Below, in pieces: positions 24,527 to 32,510 of a stretch of 32,510 nt of DNA (position 1 is its first letter; each line of letters opens with the position of its first letter). Made by a program: the position numbers and the translations under genes. The notes under the pieces were generated by a model. The model made no database searches. It had not been told where the DNA came from and worked only from the letters and a program-made list of their open reading frames with translations. Source of the stretch: Deltaproteobacteria bacterium HGW-Deltaproteobacteria-22 (GTDB lineage Bacteria; Myxococcota_A; Polyangia; HGW-17). The stretch is from contig PHAZ01000009.1 in NCBI GenBank assembly GCA_002841825.1, forward strand, positions 1-32,510, written 5' to 3'.

Positions 24527-26008
24527 ATGGTTGAAACCGTAAAAAATTATATCAACGGACAATTCGTCCCGTCCAAATCGACCCAGACCACCGACGTGAT
24601 CAACCCCGCGACGATGGAGCTGCTTTGCCATACACCGACCGGCCACGAGGACGATCTCAACGCCGCGGTCGAGGCCGCCGCCGCCGCCTTCCCGGCCTGG
24701 CGCGACACCCCCGCCGTGGACAGGGTCCAGTATTTCTTCAATTTCAAGACCATCCTTGAAAAGCATTACGAGGAGCTCGCGACCCTCGTCGTCAAGGAGC
24801 ACGGCAAGACCTACAAGGAAGCCCTTGGCGACGTCCGCCGGGCCATCCAGATGGTGGAGACCGCCATCGGCCTGCCGGCCCTGCTCCGCGGCGAGTACAA
24901 GGACAACGTCGCCAGGAACATCGACAGCATGGCCCAGCGGCGTCCCCTGGGCGTCTTTGCCTGCATCGCCCCGTTCAATTTCCCCGCGATGGTGCCCTAC
25001 TGGTTCTTTCCCTTTGCCGTCGCCGCAGGGAACACCTACATCATCAAGCCGTCCGAGCTCGTCCCCCTGACCCAGGTGCGCATGTTCGAGTTGATCCATG
25101 AGGCCGGGTTCCCCAAGGGCGTGATCAACATGGTCCACGGCGGCAAGGACACGGGCAACCAGATCCTCACCCATCCGGGGATCAAGGGGATCAGTTTTGT
25201 CGGTTCAACTCCGGTCGCCAAGCACATCTACTCCACCGGGACGGCCCACGGCAAGCGCGTCCAGGCTCTGGGCGGCGCCAAGAACTGCCTGGTGATCCTG
25301 CCCGACGCCTCCATGGAGAAGTCCGTGCAGGCCATGGTCGAGTCCTGCTACGGCTGCGCCGGCGAGCGTTGTCTTGCCGGATCCGTCCTCGTCGGTGTGG
25401 GCCCTGCGTACAACAAGATGAAGGAGCTGGCGGTCAAATATGCCAGCGAGATCGTGGTCGGAGACGGCATGGATCCGAAGACCACCATGGGCCCCGTGGT
25501 CACGGCGGCGGCCAAGCAGCGCATCCTCGACGACATCAACAAGGCCGTCGAGGAGGGCGCCGAACTGCTCCTGGACGGCCGGCCGCTGGCCTCCATGAAG
25601 GGCAACTTCATCGGACCGACGATCTTCGATCACGTCAAGCCCGATTCCATCATCGCGACCAAGGAGATCTTCGGACCCGTCATCGGCCTGATGCAGGTCA
25701 AGGACCTCGACGAGGCCATCGCCATGATCAACTCCTCCAACTACGGCAACACGGCGTCCCTGTTCACCTCCAACGGCGCCGCCGTCCGTCACTTCATCCA
25801 GAACGTCCAGCCTTCCATGGTCGGAATCAACCTGGGCGTCCCGGCTCCGATGAGCATCTTCGGCTTCGGCGGCTCCAAGGATTCCTTCTTCGGCGACATC
25901 AAGGGCCAGATCGAGTCCATCGACTTCTTCACCGAAAAGCACATTTCGATGATTCGCTGGTTTTCGGAAGATCTGACCGATGTATCCTCTCCTCACTGGT
26001 CCACGTGA
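24527..26008 (+). CDS. mmsA: CoA-acylating methylmalonate-semialdehyde dehydrogenase
   Basis: The enzyme oxidises malonate or methylmalonate semialdehyde with NAD+ and CoA, releasing CO2 and giving acetyl-CoA or propionyl-CoA. It has 493 residues and the aldehyde dehydrogenase fold. The N-terminus is typical of MmsA (YINGQFVPSKSTQTTDVINPAT), and the NAD-binding core contains FNFPAMVPYWFFPFA and FVGSTPVAKHIY. The catalytic cysteine is Cys282 in CAGERCLAGS. The absence of the general-base glutamate motif of hydrolytic ALDHs fits the CoA-acylating mode. As first gene of the five-gene operon it performs the last step of beta-alanine or 3-aminoisobutyrate breakdown. The start has AAGGAG at 8 bases. 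Inositol or valine catabolism are other known contexts, but the neighbours favour pyrimidine breakdown. Confidence 0.93.
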   Translation: MVETVKNYINGQFVPSKSTQTTDVINPATMELLCHTPTGHEDDLNAAVEAAAAAFPAWRDTPAVDRVQYFFNFKTILEKHYEELATLVVKEHGKTYKEALGDVRRAIQMVETAIGLPALLRGEYKDNVARNIDSMAQRRPLGVFACIAPFNFPAMVPYWFFPFAVAAGNTYIIKPSELVPLTQVRMFELIHEAGFPKGVINMVHGGKDTGNQILTHPGIKGISFVGSTPVAKHIYSTGTAHGKRVQALGGAKNCLVILPDASMEKSVQAMVESCYGCAGERCLAGSVLVGVGPAYNKMKELAVKYASEIVVGDGMDPKTTMGPVVTAAAKQRILDDINKAVEEGAELLLDGRPLASMKGNFIGPTIFDHVKPDSIIATKEIFGPVIGLMQVKDLDEAIAMINSSNYGNTASLFTSNGAAVRHFIQNVQPSMVGINLGVPAPMSIFGFGGSKDSFFGDIKGQIESIDFFTEKHISMIRWFSEDLTDVSSPHWST

Positions 26009-26024
26009 TCAAGGCGGTTTTGTC

Positions 26025-27428
26025 ATGAAGCAGAAGATCCTGATTCAAAACGGGCGCGTTTTCATGCCCTCCACGGATATCGTCACGGAGGTCTTCATCG
26101 AAGACGGAAAAATCACCGCCATCGGTCCGGACCTTCTGAAGTCCTGCACCCCGGACGAGACCATCGATGCCCGCGGGCTCTATGTGCTCCCCGGAGGCAT
26201 CGACGCCCACACCCACATGGAGCTGCCCTTCATGGGCACGTTCTCCTCCGATGACTTCGAGTCGGGGACCCTGGCCGGACTCTACGGCGGGACCACGTCG
26301 ATCATCGACTTTGCGATCCAGTCCAAAGGGGAGTCCCTCACCGGTTGCGTGAATCAATGGCATGAGAAGGCCCGGAGCAAGGCCGTGGCCGACTACGCCT
26401 TTCATGTGGCCGTCACCGATTACAATGAAAAAATCGGCCTGGAGATCCCTGAAATCATTCAGGCGGGCGTGCCCTCGTTCAAGGCCTTCATGGCCTACAA
26501 GGGCTCCCTGATGATCGACGACCAGGGCCTGTCCAGCCTGCTTTCGACCGCCGCGCGGCATGGCGGGCTGGTCAGCGTGCATGCCGAGAACGGGGACGTC
26601 ATCGACGCCCTCGTGGCGCAGTTCAGGGCCGAAGGCAAGATGGCTCCGCAGTATCACGCGCTGGCCCACCCCGCGTCCGCGGAAGAAGAGGCCGCCGGCA
26701 GGGCGATGGATCTGGCGCTGGCCGCCGGCGCCGAACTGTACATCGTTCACACCACCTGCAGGGGCGTGCTGGAGCTCGCGGCCGTGAAGAGCCGCCGGGG
26801 CCAGCGGATCTTCGTGGAGACCTGCCCGCAGTACCTGCTGCTGGACGACTCCTGCTATCTCGAGCCGGACTTCGGCGGCGCGAAGTACGTCATGAGCCCG
26901 CCCATCCGGAAAAAAGAGGATCAGGAGGCCCTGTGGCAGGGCATCGAATCCGGCCTGGTGCAGGTCGTCGGCACGGACCACTGTCCCTTCAACATGGTCG
27001 GCCAGAAGGACCGCGGAAAAGACGATTTCTCGAAGATCCCCAATGGCGCGCCGGGCATCGAGAACCGCCTGGAGATCTGTTTCTCCGAGGGCGTGAAGAA
27101 GAACCGCATCTCCATGCGGCGCTTCGTGGAGGTGATGTGCTCAAACCCCGCCGAGATCTTCGGGCTCTCCGAAAAGGGCGCGATCCGGTTGGGCGCCGAC
27201 GCCGACCTCGTCCTCTTCGATCCGGAGGAGAAGCACACCCTGAGCGTGAAGACGCATCACCAGCATGTGGATTACAACACCTACGAAGGACTGGAAGTGA
27301 CGGGCAAGGTCAGGACCGTCATCTCCAACGGCGCGGTGGCCATCCGCGACGGCCGTGCCGATCAGATTGAAAAGGGTCGAGGAAGATTCATCCGCAGACA
27401 ATCAAGGAGAACATCATGTCAAGAGTAG
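26025..27428 (+). CDS. hydA: Dihydropyrimidinase
   Basis: The enzyme hydrolyses the ring of 5,6-dihydrouracil or dihydrothymine to N-carbamoyl-beta-alanine or N-carbamoyl-beta-aminoisobutyrate; family members also open hydantoins. It has 467 residues and the amidohydrolase fold. The metal ligands are all present: His62 and His64 (GIDAHTHME), carbamylated Lys153 (PSFKAFMAYKG), His186 (VHAENGD), His242 (IVHTTC) and Asp318 (GTDHCPFN). This full set argues against allantoinase or a dihydropyrimidinase-related non-enzyme. The ATG at 26025 is preferred over an in-frame ATG at 25980, since the latter would overlap mmsA and an AAGGCGG element lies 8 bases before 26025. It overlaps the next gene by 13 bases, indicating tight co-translation. 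Confidence 0.93.
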   Translation: MKQKILIQNGRVFMPSTDIVTEVFIEDGKITAIGPDLLKSCTPDETIDARGLYVLPGGIDAHTHMELPFMGTFSSDDFESGTLAGLYGGTTSIIDFAIQSKGESLTGCVNQWHEKARSKAVADYAFHVAVTDYNEKIGLEIPEIIQAGVPSFKAFMAYKGSLMIDDQGLSSLLSTAARHGGLVSVHAENGDVIDALVAQFRAEGKMAPQYHALAHPASAEEEAAGRAMDLALAAGAELYIVHTTCRGVLELAAVKSRRGQRIFVETCPQYLLLDDSCYLEPDFGGAKYVMSPPIRKKEDQEALWQGIESGLVQVVGTDHCPFNMVGQKDRGKDDFSKIPNGAPGIENRLEICFSEGVKKNRISMRRFVEVMCSNPAEIFGLSEKGAIRLGADADLVLFDPEEKHTLSVKTHHQHVDYNTYEGLEVTGKVRTVISNGAVAIRDGRADQIEKGRGRFIRRQSRRTSCQE

Positions 27429-28282
27429 TACGTTCAGGCTTAGTGCAACTGTCAAACAAAATTAATACAGACAGGCCGTGCAAAGATCACCGGGAAGCCA
27501 TGATCGCTGCGCACATCCCCTACATTGAGCAGGCCGCCCGGGACGGCGTGAAGATCATCTGCTTCCAGGAGATCTTCACGGGGCCCTATTTCTGCCCCTC
27601 CCAGGACGTGAAATGGTACGGCATGGCCGAGAAGATCCCTGACGGCCCCACGACCACCCTGATGATGGAGCTGGCGAAAAAATACAACATGGTCATCGTC
27701 GTCCCCATCTACGAAGAGGAGATGACAGGGGTGTATTACAACACCGCCGCCGTCATCGACGCCGATGGCAAGTTCCTCGGAAAATACCGGAAGAATCACA
27801 TTCCGCAGGTCAAGGGGTTCTGGGAAAAATTCTTCTTCAAGCCCGGAAATCTCGGCTACCCCGTCTTCAAGACCGCCTACGCCGACGTCGGCGTCTACAT
27901 CTGCTACGACCGGCACTTCCCGGAAGGCGCACGCCTGCTGGGCCTCAACGGCGCGGAGATCGTCTTCAACCCGTCGGCCACCGTGGCGGGGCTCTCCGAA
28001 TACATCTGGAAGGTGGAGCAGCCCGCCCACGCCGTGGCCAACGGCTACTTCATGGGATGCATCAACCGCGTCGGCACCGAGGCCCCCTGGAACATCGGGA
28101 CCTTCTACGGGCAATCGTATTTCGTGAACCCCAAGGGTGAGATCTTCAAGCAGGGGAGCCGTGATCAGGATGAACTGATCGTCGCCGACCTGGATCTGGA
28201 AATGATCAAGGAAATCCGGGATCTGTGGCAGTTCTACCGCGACCGCAGGCCCGAGACGTATTCAAAAATGACCGAACTGTAA
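27416..28282 (+). CDS. Beta-ureidopropionase (N-carbamoyl-beta-alanine amidohydrolase)
   Basis: The predicted reaction is hydrolysis of N-carbamoyl-beta-alanine (or the beta-aminoisobutyrate analogue) to the beta-amino acid, CO2 and ammonia. The 288-residue product is a nitrilase-superfamily amidase with the catalytic triad Glu52 (CFQEIF), Lys126 (KYRKNHIP) and Cys163 (VYICYDRHFPE). The segment NGAEIVFNPSATVAGLSE and then INRVGTE closely resembles eukaryotic beta-ureidopropionases and related bacterial enzymes. It is shorter than the mammalian protein because it lacks the N-terminal extension. Position directly after dihydropyrimidinase strengthens the call. N-carbamoylputrescine amidase is the main alternative by sequence, but the neighbours disfavour it. 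The start overlaps hydA by 13 bases, with an AAGGAGAA ribosome site inside hydA. Confidence 0.9.
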   Translation: MSRVVRSGLVQLSNKINTDRPCKDHREAMIAAHIPYIEQAARDGVKIICFQEIFTGPYFCPSQDVKWYGMAEKIPDGPTTTLMMELAKKYNMVIVVPIYEEEMTGVYYNTAAVIDADGKFLGKYRKNHIPQVKGFWEKFFFKPGNLGYPVFKTAYADVGVYICYDRHFPEGARLLGLNGAEIVFNPSATVAGLSEYIWKVEQPAHAVANGYFMGCINRVGTEAPWNIGTFYGQSYFVNPKGEIFKQGSRDQDELIVADLDLEMIKEIRDLWQFYRDRRPETYSKMTEL

Positions 28283-28298
28283 ATATAGGGAGTCTTCC

Positions 28299-29597
28299 AT
28301 GGGAACCAACAAAGAAAATTGGCTGGAAATCCGCAAGAATCTGTTCTTTCCGACCCTCACGCCGTACTACACCGAGCCGCTGGCCCTCGTGAAGGCGAGC
28401 GGCTCCCGGGTGTGGGATGATTCGAACGTGGAGTATCTCGACGCCATCGGCGGCATCGTCTCGATCTCGGTGGGCCACAACCATCCCCGGATCGTGAAGA
28501 AGATCAGGGAGATGCTGGACGGGAATGTCATCCAGCACACGACGCACCTGTATCTGACAGGCTACATGGAGCGCCTGGCCCAGCGTCTGGCGGAGGTGGC
28601 GCCCGGGGATCTGGGCAAGTGCTTCTTCACGAACTCCGGCTCCGAGGCCAACGAGATCTCCGTCATGACCGCGCGCGTGGCCACCGGCGAGCAGACGATC
28701 GTGGCTCTGCGGCACGCCTATCACGGCGGCACGGGCACGACCCTGGGCCTGTGCGGGCACGGCACCTGGAAGTTCCGGGCCCAGCCCCCGGCGGCCATCG
28801 TCCATGCCATGGAGCCATACTGCTACCGCTGCCCGTTCAAGGCGACCCGCGGCAACTGCAGTTTTGAATGCGCCACCGACGTGAAGAACGTCATCGAGAC
28901 GGTCACCAACGGCAAGATCGCGGCCTTCATCGCCGAACCCATCCAGGGTGTGGGCGGCTTCATCGATCCGCCGGTGGAATACCACAAGCGTGTGTTCGAC
29001 ATCGTGAAGAGCTTCGGCGGAAAGTACATCTCCGACGAAGTCCAGACCGGTGTGGGCCGGGCCGGAAAGCATTTCTTCGCCATCGAGGAGTCCGGCGTCG
29101 TTCCGGACTTCATCTCCATGGCCAAGGGCTTCGGCAACGGGGCACCCATCGGCGCCGTCATCGCCAAGAAGGAATGTGCCGACGCCATGGCCGGGAAGCT
29201 GCAGTTCAACACCTTCGGCGGCGATCCGTTCCAGGCGATGCAGGCCGGGGAAGTCATTGATATTATTAAGGAAGAAAATTTAATAAACAACGCCAAAGTC
29301 CAGGGGGATTTCCTGAAGGAAGGCCTGCTGGCCCTCCAGAAGGACTTCCCGATCATCGGTGATGTCCGGGGACGCGGCCTGCTGCTGGGCATGGAGCTGG
29401 TGAAGGATCCGAAGACGAAGGAGCCCGCCAGCGACGAGAACGCGAAGTTCCTGAACCTGACCAGACAGAATGGCCTTTTGATCGGAAAGGGCGGTCTCAA
29501 GGGAAACGTGACGCGCATCACGCCGCCCCTCAACCTCACCCGGTCAGACAGCGAAGAGATCCTGTCGAAGCTTCGCAAATCCTTCGAAATGCTCTAA
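28299..29597 (+). CDS. Class III PLP aminotransferase (beta-amino acid / AGXT2-like)
   Basis: This is a fold type I omega-aminotransferase of 432 residues. The PLP lysine is Lys276 (SMAKGFGNGAPIGAVI), the PLP-ring aspartate lies in ISDEVQTGVGRAG, and the phosphate-binding GSEAN is in TNSGSEANEI. A distinctive cysteine cluster, CYRCPFKATRGNCSFEC (near 174-190), matches the insertion of alanine-glyoxylate aminotransferase 2 / beta-alanine-pyruvate aminotransferase proteins. In the pathway it would transfer the amino group of beta-alanine or 3-aminoisobutyrate to pyruvate or another keto acid. The product is malonate or methylmalonate semialdehyde, the substrate of the mmsA product. A GABA or ornithine aminotransferase is less likely given the context. 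It follows the amidohydrolase by 16 bases. Confidence 0.9.
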   Translation: MGTNKENWLEIRKNLFFPTLTPYYTEPLALVKASGSRVWDDSNVEYLDAIGGIVSISVGHNHPRIVKKIREMLDGNVIQHTTHLYLTGYMERLAQRLAEVAPGDLGKCFFTNSGSEANEISVMTARVATGEQTIVALRHAYHGGTGTTLGLCGHGTWKFRAQPPAAIVHAMEPYCYRCPFKATRGNCSFECATDVKNVIETVTNGKIAAFIAEPIQGVGGFIDPPVEYHKRVFDIVKSFGGKYISDEVQTGVGRAGKHFFAIEESGVVPDFISMAKGFGNGAPIGAVIAKKECADAMAGKLQFNTFGGDPFQAMQAGEVIDIIKEENLINNAKVQGDFLKEGLLALQKDFPIIGDVRGRGLLLGMELVKDPKTKEPASDENAKFLNLTRQNGLLIGKGGLKGNVTRITPPLNLTRSDSEEILSKLRKSFEML

Positions 29598-29627
29598 TCA
29601 ACTCCAACAGGAAGGGGACACATCAAG

Positions 29628-30743
29628 ATGGACCAGCGCATCACCACCCTCGCCAAGAACTGCATCCAATACTCGACACGCATCGCCCCCGGGGAGAAGA
29701 TCCTCATCGAGGCCACCGGCGAGGACGCCCGTGAGCTGGCCCGCGCCCTGGTCAAGGAGACCCACGCCGCCGGCGGCCTCCCGTTCGTGACGATCAAGGA
29801 CAACGCCGTGATCCGCGACCTGCTGCTCCATGGGACTCCGGAGCAGATCGCGCTGACCGCCCGCTTCGAGCTCGAGCGCATGAAGGAGATGGACGCCTAC
29901 ATCGCGATCAGGGGCCCCGAGAACGCCAGCGAGCTCTCCGACGTGCCCGCCGACAAGATGGCGCTCTACATGGAGAAGTGGTTCCACCCCGTCCACGCCG
30001 AGCAGCGCGTCAACCACACCCGGTGGCTGGTGATGCGCTACCCCAACCACGCCATGGCCCAACTGTCGGGCACCTCCACGGAGGCCTTCGAGGACTTCTT
30101 CTTCAACGTGTGCTGCCTGGACTACGGCAAGATGTCCCTGGCCATGGACCCGCTGGTGGCCCTCATGGAGCGCACCGACCGCGTGCGTCTGGTGGCACCG
30201 GGCACGGACCTCTCGTTCTCGATCAAGGGCATCCCGGCGATCAAGTGCTGCGGCCTGCGCAACATCCCCGACGGCGAGGTCTACACGGCGCCCGTGCGTG
30301 ACTCGGTCAACGGCACGATCACCTACAACACGCCGTCGGTCTACCAGGGCTTCACCTACGAGCAGATCGCGTTCACCTTCGAGCAGGGAAAGATCGTCAA
30401 GGCCACCGCCAACAACACCGAAAAGATCAACCAACTGCTCGACACCGACGAGGGCGCCCGCCACATCGGCGAGTTCGCCCTGGGCGTGAATCCGTTCATC
30501 CTGCATCCGATGAAGGACACCCTCTTCGACGAGAAGATCATGGGCTCGTTCCACTTCACGCCGGGCCAGGCCTACACCATCGCCGACAACGGTAACCGCT
30601 CCGCGATCCACTGGGATCTGGTGCTGATCCAGACGCCCGGATACGGTGGTGGCGAGATCTGGTTCGACGAGATCCTGATCCGCAAGGACGGCCGCTTCAT
30701 CCTGCCCGAGCTCGAGGCGCTCAACCCCGAGAACCTGGCGTAG
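29628..30743 (+). CDS. M29-family aminopeptidase
   Basis: This 371-residue cytosolic metallopeptidase belongs to family M29, the thermophilic aminopeptidase AmpS/PepS group. Family features are the N-terminal domain that collects carriers (APGEKILIEATGEDARELARAL), NHTRWLVMRYPNHAMAQ, GEVYTAPV, GEFALGVNPF and the C-terminal His-containing metal site SAIHWDLVLIQ. Members use two metal ions to release N-terminal amino acids from small peptides. It is the last gene of the pyrimidine-type operon, 30 bases after the aminotransferase, with AGGAAGGGGA as ribosome site (29609-29618). A peptidase is not a known pyrimidine pathway step. It might cleave beta-amino-acid-containing dipeptides such as carnosine-like compounds, or simply be co-regulated. 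Metal ligands were not individually verified. Confidence 0.88.
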   Translation: MDQRITTLAKNCIQYSTRIAPGEKILIEATGEDARELARALVKETHAAGGLPFVTIKDNAVIRDLLLHGTPEQIALTARFELERMKEMDAYIAIRGPENASELSDVPADKMALYMEKWFHPVHAEQRVNHTRWLVMRYPNHAMAQLSGTSTEAFEDFFFNVCCLDYGKMSLAMDPLVALMERTDRVRLVAPGTDLSFSIKGIPAIKCCGLRNIPDGEVYTAPVRDSVNGTITYNTPSVYQGFTYEQIAFTFEQGKIVKATANNTEKINQLLDTDEGARHIGEFALGVNPFILHPMKDTLFDEKIMGSFHFTPGQAYTIADNGNRSAIHWDLVLIQTPGYGGGEIWFDEILIRKDGRFILPELEALNPENLA

Positions 30744-30759
30744 TCCCTTCGCTCAGGGA
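30744..30759. terminator. Weak hairpin between convergent genes
   Basis: TCCCT (30744-30748) pairs with AGGGA (30755-30759) over a 6-base loop, immediately after the aminopeptidase stop and before the stop of the convergent histidine kinase gene. The stem is short and has no strong T run, so this is only a tentative shared terminator. Confidence 0.3.
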
Positions 30760-30765
30760 ATGAGT

Positions 30766-32510
30766 TTATAAGTCGGGCCAGCTCAGGGTGCAGGTGGTGC
30801 CCGAGGCGTCCGAGGTGATCGCGAGCGCGCCGCCGGCGGACTCCATGAGCCTCGCGCAGATCGGCAGGCCCAGGCCCGTGCCGCGGTCCTTGGTGGTGAA
30901 GAACGGCTCGAACACGCGGGCCAGTTGCTCGGCCGGGATCCCGCAGCCGGCGTCGATGACCTCCAGGACGACCTCGCCGGGGCGGCGGCCCACGCGGAGC
31001 AGGATCGGCGCCGGAGCCTCCCCTGCCCCCGTCCCATCGGCGCCCTCGAGGAGCGCGTCCCTGGCGTTGAGCACGAGGTTGAGCAGGATCTGGCGCAGCT
31101 TGTCCTGGTCCATGTCTGCGATCACCGCATCGTCGGGCAGCTCCAGCTTCACGATGACCGGCGCGGCGGTCGTCTCCAGCAGCGGCAGCATCTTCGCGCA
31201 GGCTTCACACAGGTTGATCGGTTCGCTGCGGTCGTTGGCCGGGCGGGCGTACTCGAGGAAGTCCAGCACCACGCGGTTCATGCGGTGGACCTCCTGGGCG
31301 ACGATCCGGAAGAACGCCGCTCGCTCGTCCTCGCCCAACTCGCTGGCCTGGGGGCTCTCGAGCACCTGCACGGCCCCCCAGATCGCCCCCAGCGGATTGC
31401 GGATCTCGTGGGCCAGACCCGCGGCGAGCTGGCCCAGGGCGGCCAGGTGCTCCTGACGTCGCATCAGGTTCTGTCGATCCAGGCTGGTGAAGACGGCGCC
31501 GATCTTCTGTGACAGGTTGAAGAACTCCGACAGTTCGCTCTTGGCGTACGGGTTCTTGCGGGCGGCGTCGCCCACGGCCAGGAAGCCGTAGAGCTTCTCG
31601 TGGGCAAAGATCGGGAAGCAGGCGTCGGCGGCCAGCTCGTCGAGGACCCGCAGCACCGCCTGGGCCTCGAAGGGGGCGCGGGGCGCGAGCCAACCCCGGT
31701 GCAGGCGCTCCAGCTCCAGCTCGACGTCCTCCCTCGTGACCATGTCCTCGACCTGCAGCCGCTCCCAGAGCTGGCCCCAGGCGCCCTGGGTGCCGAACAG
31801 GGGAAAATCGCGCCCCACGGCGCCCAGCCTCACCAGGTCTGGCTGGCGCGGGGACACCACGTACAGGCAGGCCGTCGCCACGCGCCGGCTGTCCATGAGC
31901 CGGTCGAGCACCAGGTCCGCGGCGGCGTTCTCCGAGGCGGGCAGCACGTCGAGCCGACGCGTCAGGTCGCGCAGCAGGCGCTCGAGCTCCTTGCGTCGGA
32001 AGAACAGCGTGCGGAAGATCCATCGCTCGGCGAACTGCGAAAGCGGATCCAGCAGCAGCACCACGATCATCGACGCCGACACCACGTTGAGATGGAACAG
32101 ATCCCGGTCCGAGTCCGGAATCCACGACAGCATGCCCAGGTAGATCGCGGTGATCCCGGTGACCAGGCCGGCCAGCACCGCCAGCCGGGTGAGCATCTCA
32201 TCGAGATCCAGCAGCCGCTGATGCATGATCGTCTGGCTCAGGAAGTACAAGTACAAAAGCACGGCGGCGTTCCCGGTCGCATGCCACACGGGGCTGCCGG
32301 CGTTCCAGATCCGGGTGGCGGGAAAGACCAGCACCAGCAGGGCCGTCGCGACCAGCAGGATCTGGATGCGCCCCAGGGCCGCGCGGTAGGTGGTCCTGCG
32401 GGAGAGCGCCAGCATGTCCGCGAGCACCCAGCCCGCGCAGTACGCCAGAAAGACGCTCTCGAGCACGCGGAGCTGCCAGGCGTCCGGGGCCTGCGGAAAG
32501 CCGGCGAAAA
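30766..32510 (-). CDS. Membrane sensor histidine kinase (5' end outside the window)
   Basis: The frame is open to the window edge, so the N-terminus is probably missing. A GTG at 32466 is the first candidate start visible here, giving 566 residues. From the N-terminus there are several hydrophobic transmembrane segments up to about residue 150, a GAF-like sensor region (about 175-330), and a HisKA dimerisation helix with phospho-acceptor His353 (LAHEIRNPLGAI). The HATPase domain follows with the N box (LLNLVLNARDAL), G1 (DAGCGIP) and G2 (DRGTGLGLPI). It would autophosphorylate and pass phosphate to a response regulator, which is not in this window. The HAMP domain is absent. The layout resembles NtrB/AtoS-type kinases of deltaproteobacteria. 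It is convergent with the preceding operon. Confidence 0.9.
   Translation of the reverse strand, partial: FAGFPQAPDAWQLRVLESVFLAYCAGWVLADMLALSRRTTYRAALGRIQILLVATALLVLVFPATRIWNAGSPVWHATGNAAVLLYLYFLSQTIMHQRLLDLDEMLTRLAVLAGLVTGITAIYLGMLSWIPDSDRDLFHLNVVSASMIVVLLLDPLSQFAERWIFRTLFFRRKELERLLRDLTRRLDVLPASENAAADLVLDRLMDSRRVATACLYVVSPRQPDLVRLGAVGRDFPLFGTQGAWGQLWERLQVEDMVTREDVELELERLHRGWLAPRAPFEAQAVLRVLDELAADACFPIFAHEKLYGFLAVGDAARKNPYAKSELSEFFNLSQKIGAVFTSLDRQNLMRRQEHLAALGQLAAGLAHEIRNPLGAIWGAVQVLESPQASELGEDERAAFFRIVAQEVHRMNRVVLDFLEYARPANDRSEPINLCEACAKMLPLLETTAAPVIVKLELPDDAVIADMDQDKLRQILLNLVLNARDALLEGADGTGAGEAPAPILLRVGRRPGEVVLEVIDAGCGIPAEQLARVFEPFFTTKDRGTGLGLPICARLMESAGGALAITSDASGTTCTLSWPDL

Noticed and set aside
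25980-26024. Upstream start of dihydropyrimidinase
   Set aside because: It overlaps the end of mmsA and adds residues before the usual QKILIQNGRV start.

Overview
This is a GC-rich bacterial chromosomal window, densely packed with genes that have strong GC bias at third codon positions. There are no rRNA, tRNA, CRISPR, integrase or transposase genes. Several features suggest a free-living Gram-negative of the deltaproteobacterial type (Myxococcota, Bradymonadota or Desulfobacterota-like). These are Asp-rich and Cys-rich surface lipoproteins, an RCC1-repeat lipoprotein, a metallophosphoesterase lipoprotein with a repeat domain, a PlsB-type acyltransferase and butyrate kinase / phosphotransbutyrylase chemistry. 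The assignment is an inference from gene style, not from a marker gene.

Layout. Positions 1-270 are a structured intergenic stretch, followed by a small unknown gene on the minus strand (271-732). A plus-strand block (891-11167) carries an EamA transporter, threonine synthase, PNPase, a PlsB-like glycerol-3-phosphate acyltransferase, an AmrS-type radical SAM protein, a GNAT acetyltransferase and a DEAD-box RNA helicase. pnp and plsB overlap by 4 bases. The helicase is bracketed by two simple-sequence repeats. Next come a lipoprotein-like gene with three 8-cysteine repeats (11406-12158) and a two-gene operon (12281-16578). That operon encodes an acetyl-CoA-synthetase-like protein with degenerate active-site motifs and a single-chain fusion of butyrate kinase and phosphate butyryltransferase. 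An RCC1-repeat lipoprotein follows. Three minus-strand genes come next: an RRM RNA-binding protein with a long structured leader, a class III nucleotide cyclase, and a metallophosphoesterase lipoprotein with seven C-terminal repeats. Aconitase (22400-24328) stands alone behind a consensus-like promoter. A five-gene operon (24527-30743) encodes methylmalonate-semialdehyde dehydrogenase, dihydropyrimidinase, beta-ureidopropionase, a class III aminotransferase and an M29 aminopeptidase. The window ends in a 5'-truncated membrane sensor histidine kinase on the minus strand.

How the genes fit together (inference). The five-gene operon reads as the lower reductive pyrimidine pathway: dihydropyrimidine to N-carbamoyl-beta-amino acid, to beta-amino acid, to (methyl)malonate semialdehyde, to acetyl- or propionyl-CoA. 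The dihydropyrimidine dehydrogenase is not in the window. Acyl-CoA made this way could enter the TCA cycle (aconitase is next door) or be turned into ATP by the Buk-Ptb fusion. The most unusual items are the Buk-Ptb fusion with its unknown N-terminal domain, its Acs-like partner, the 3 x 8-Cys protein and the attenuator-like leader of the RRM gene.
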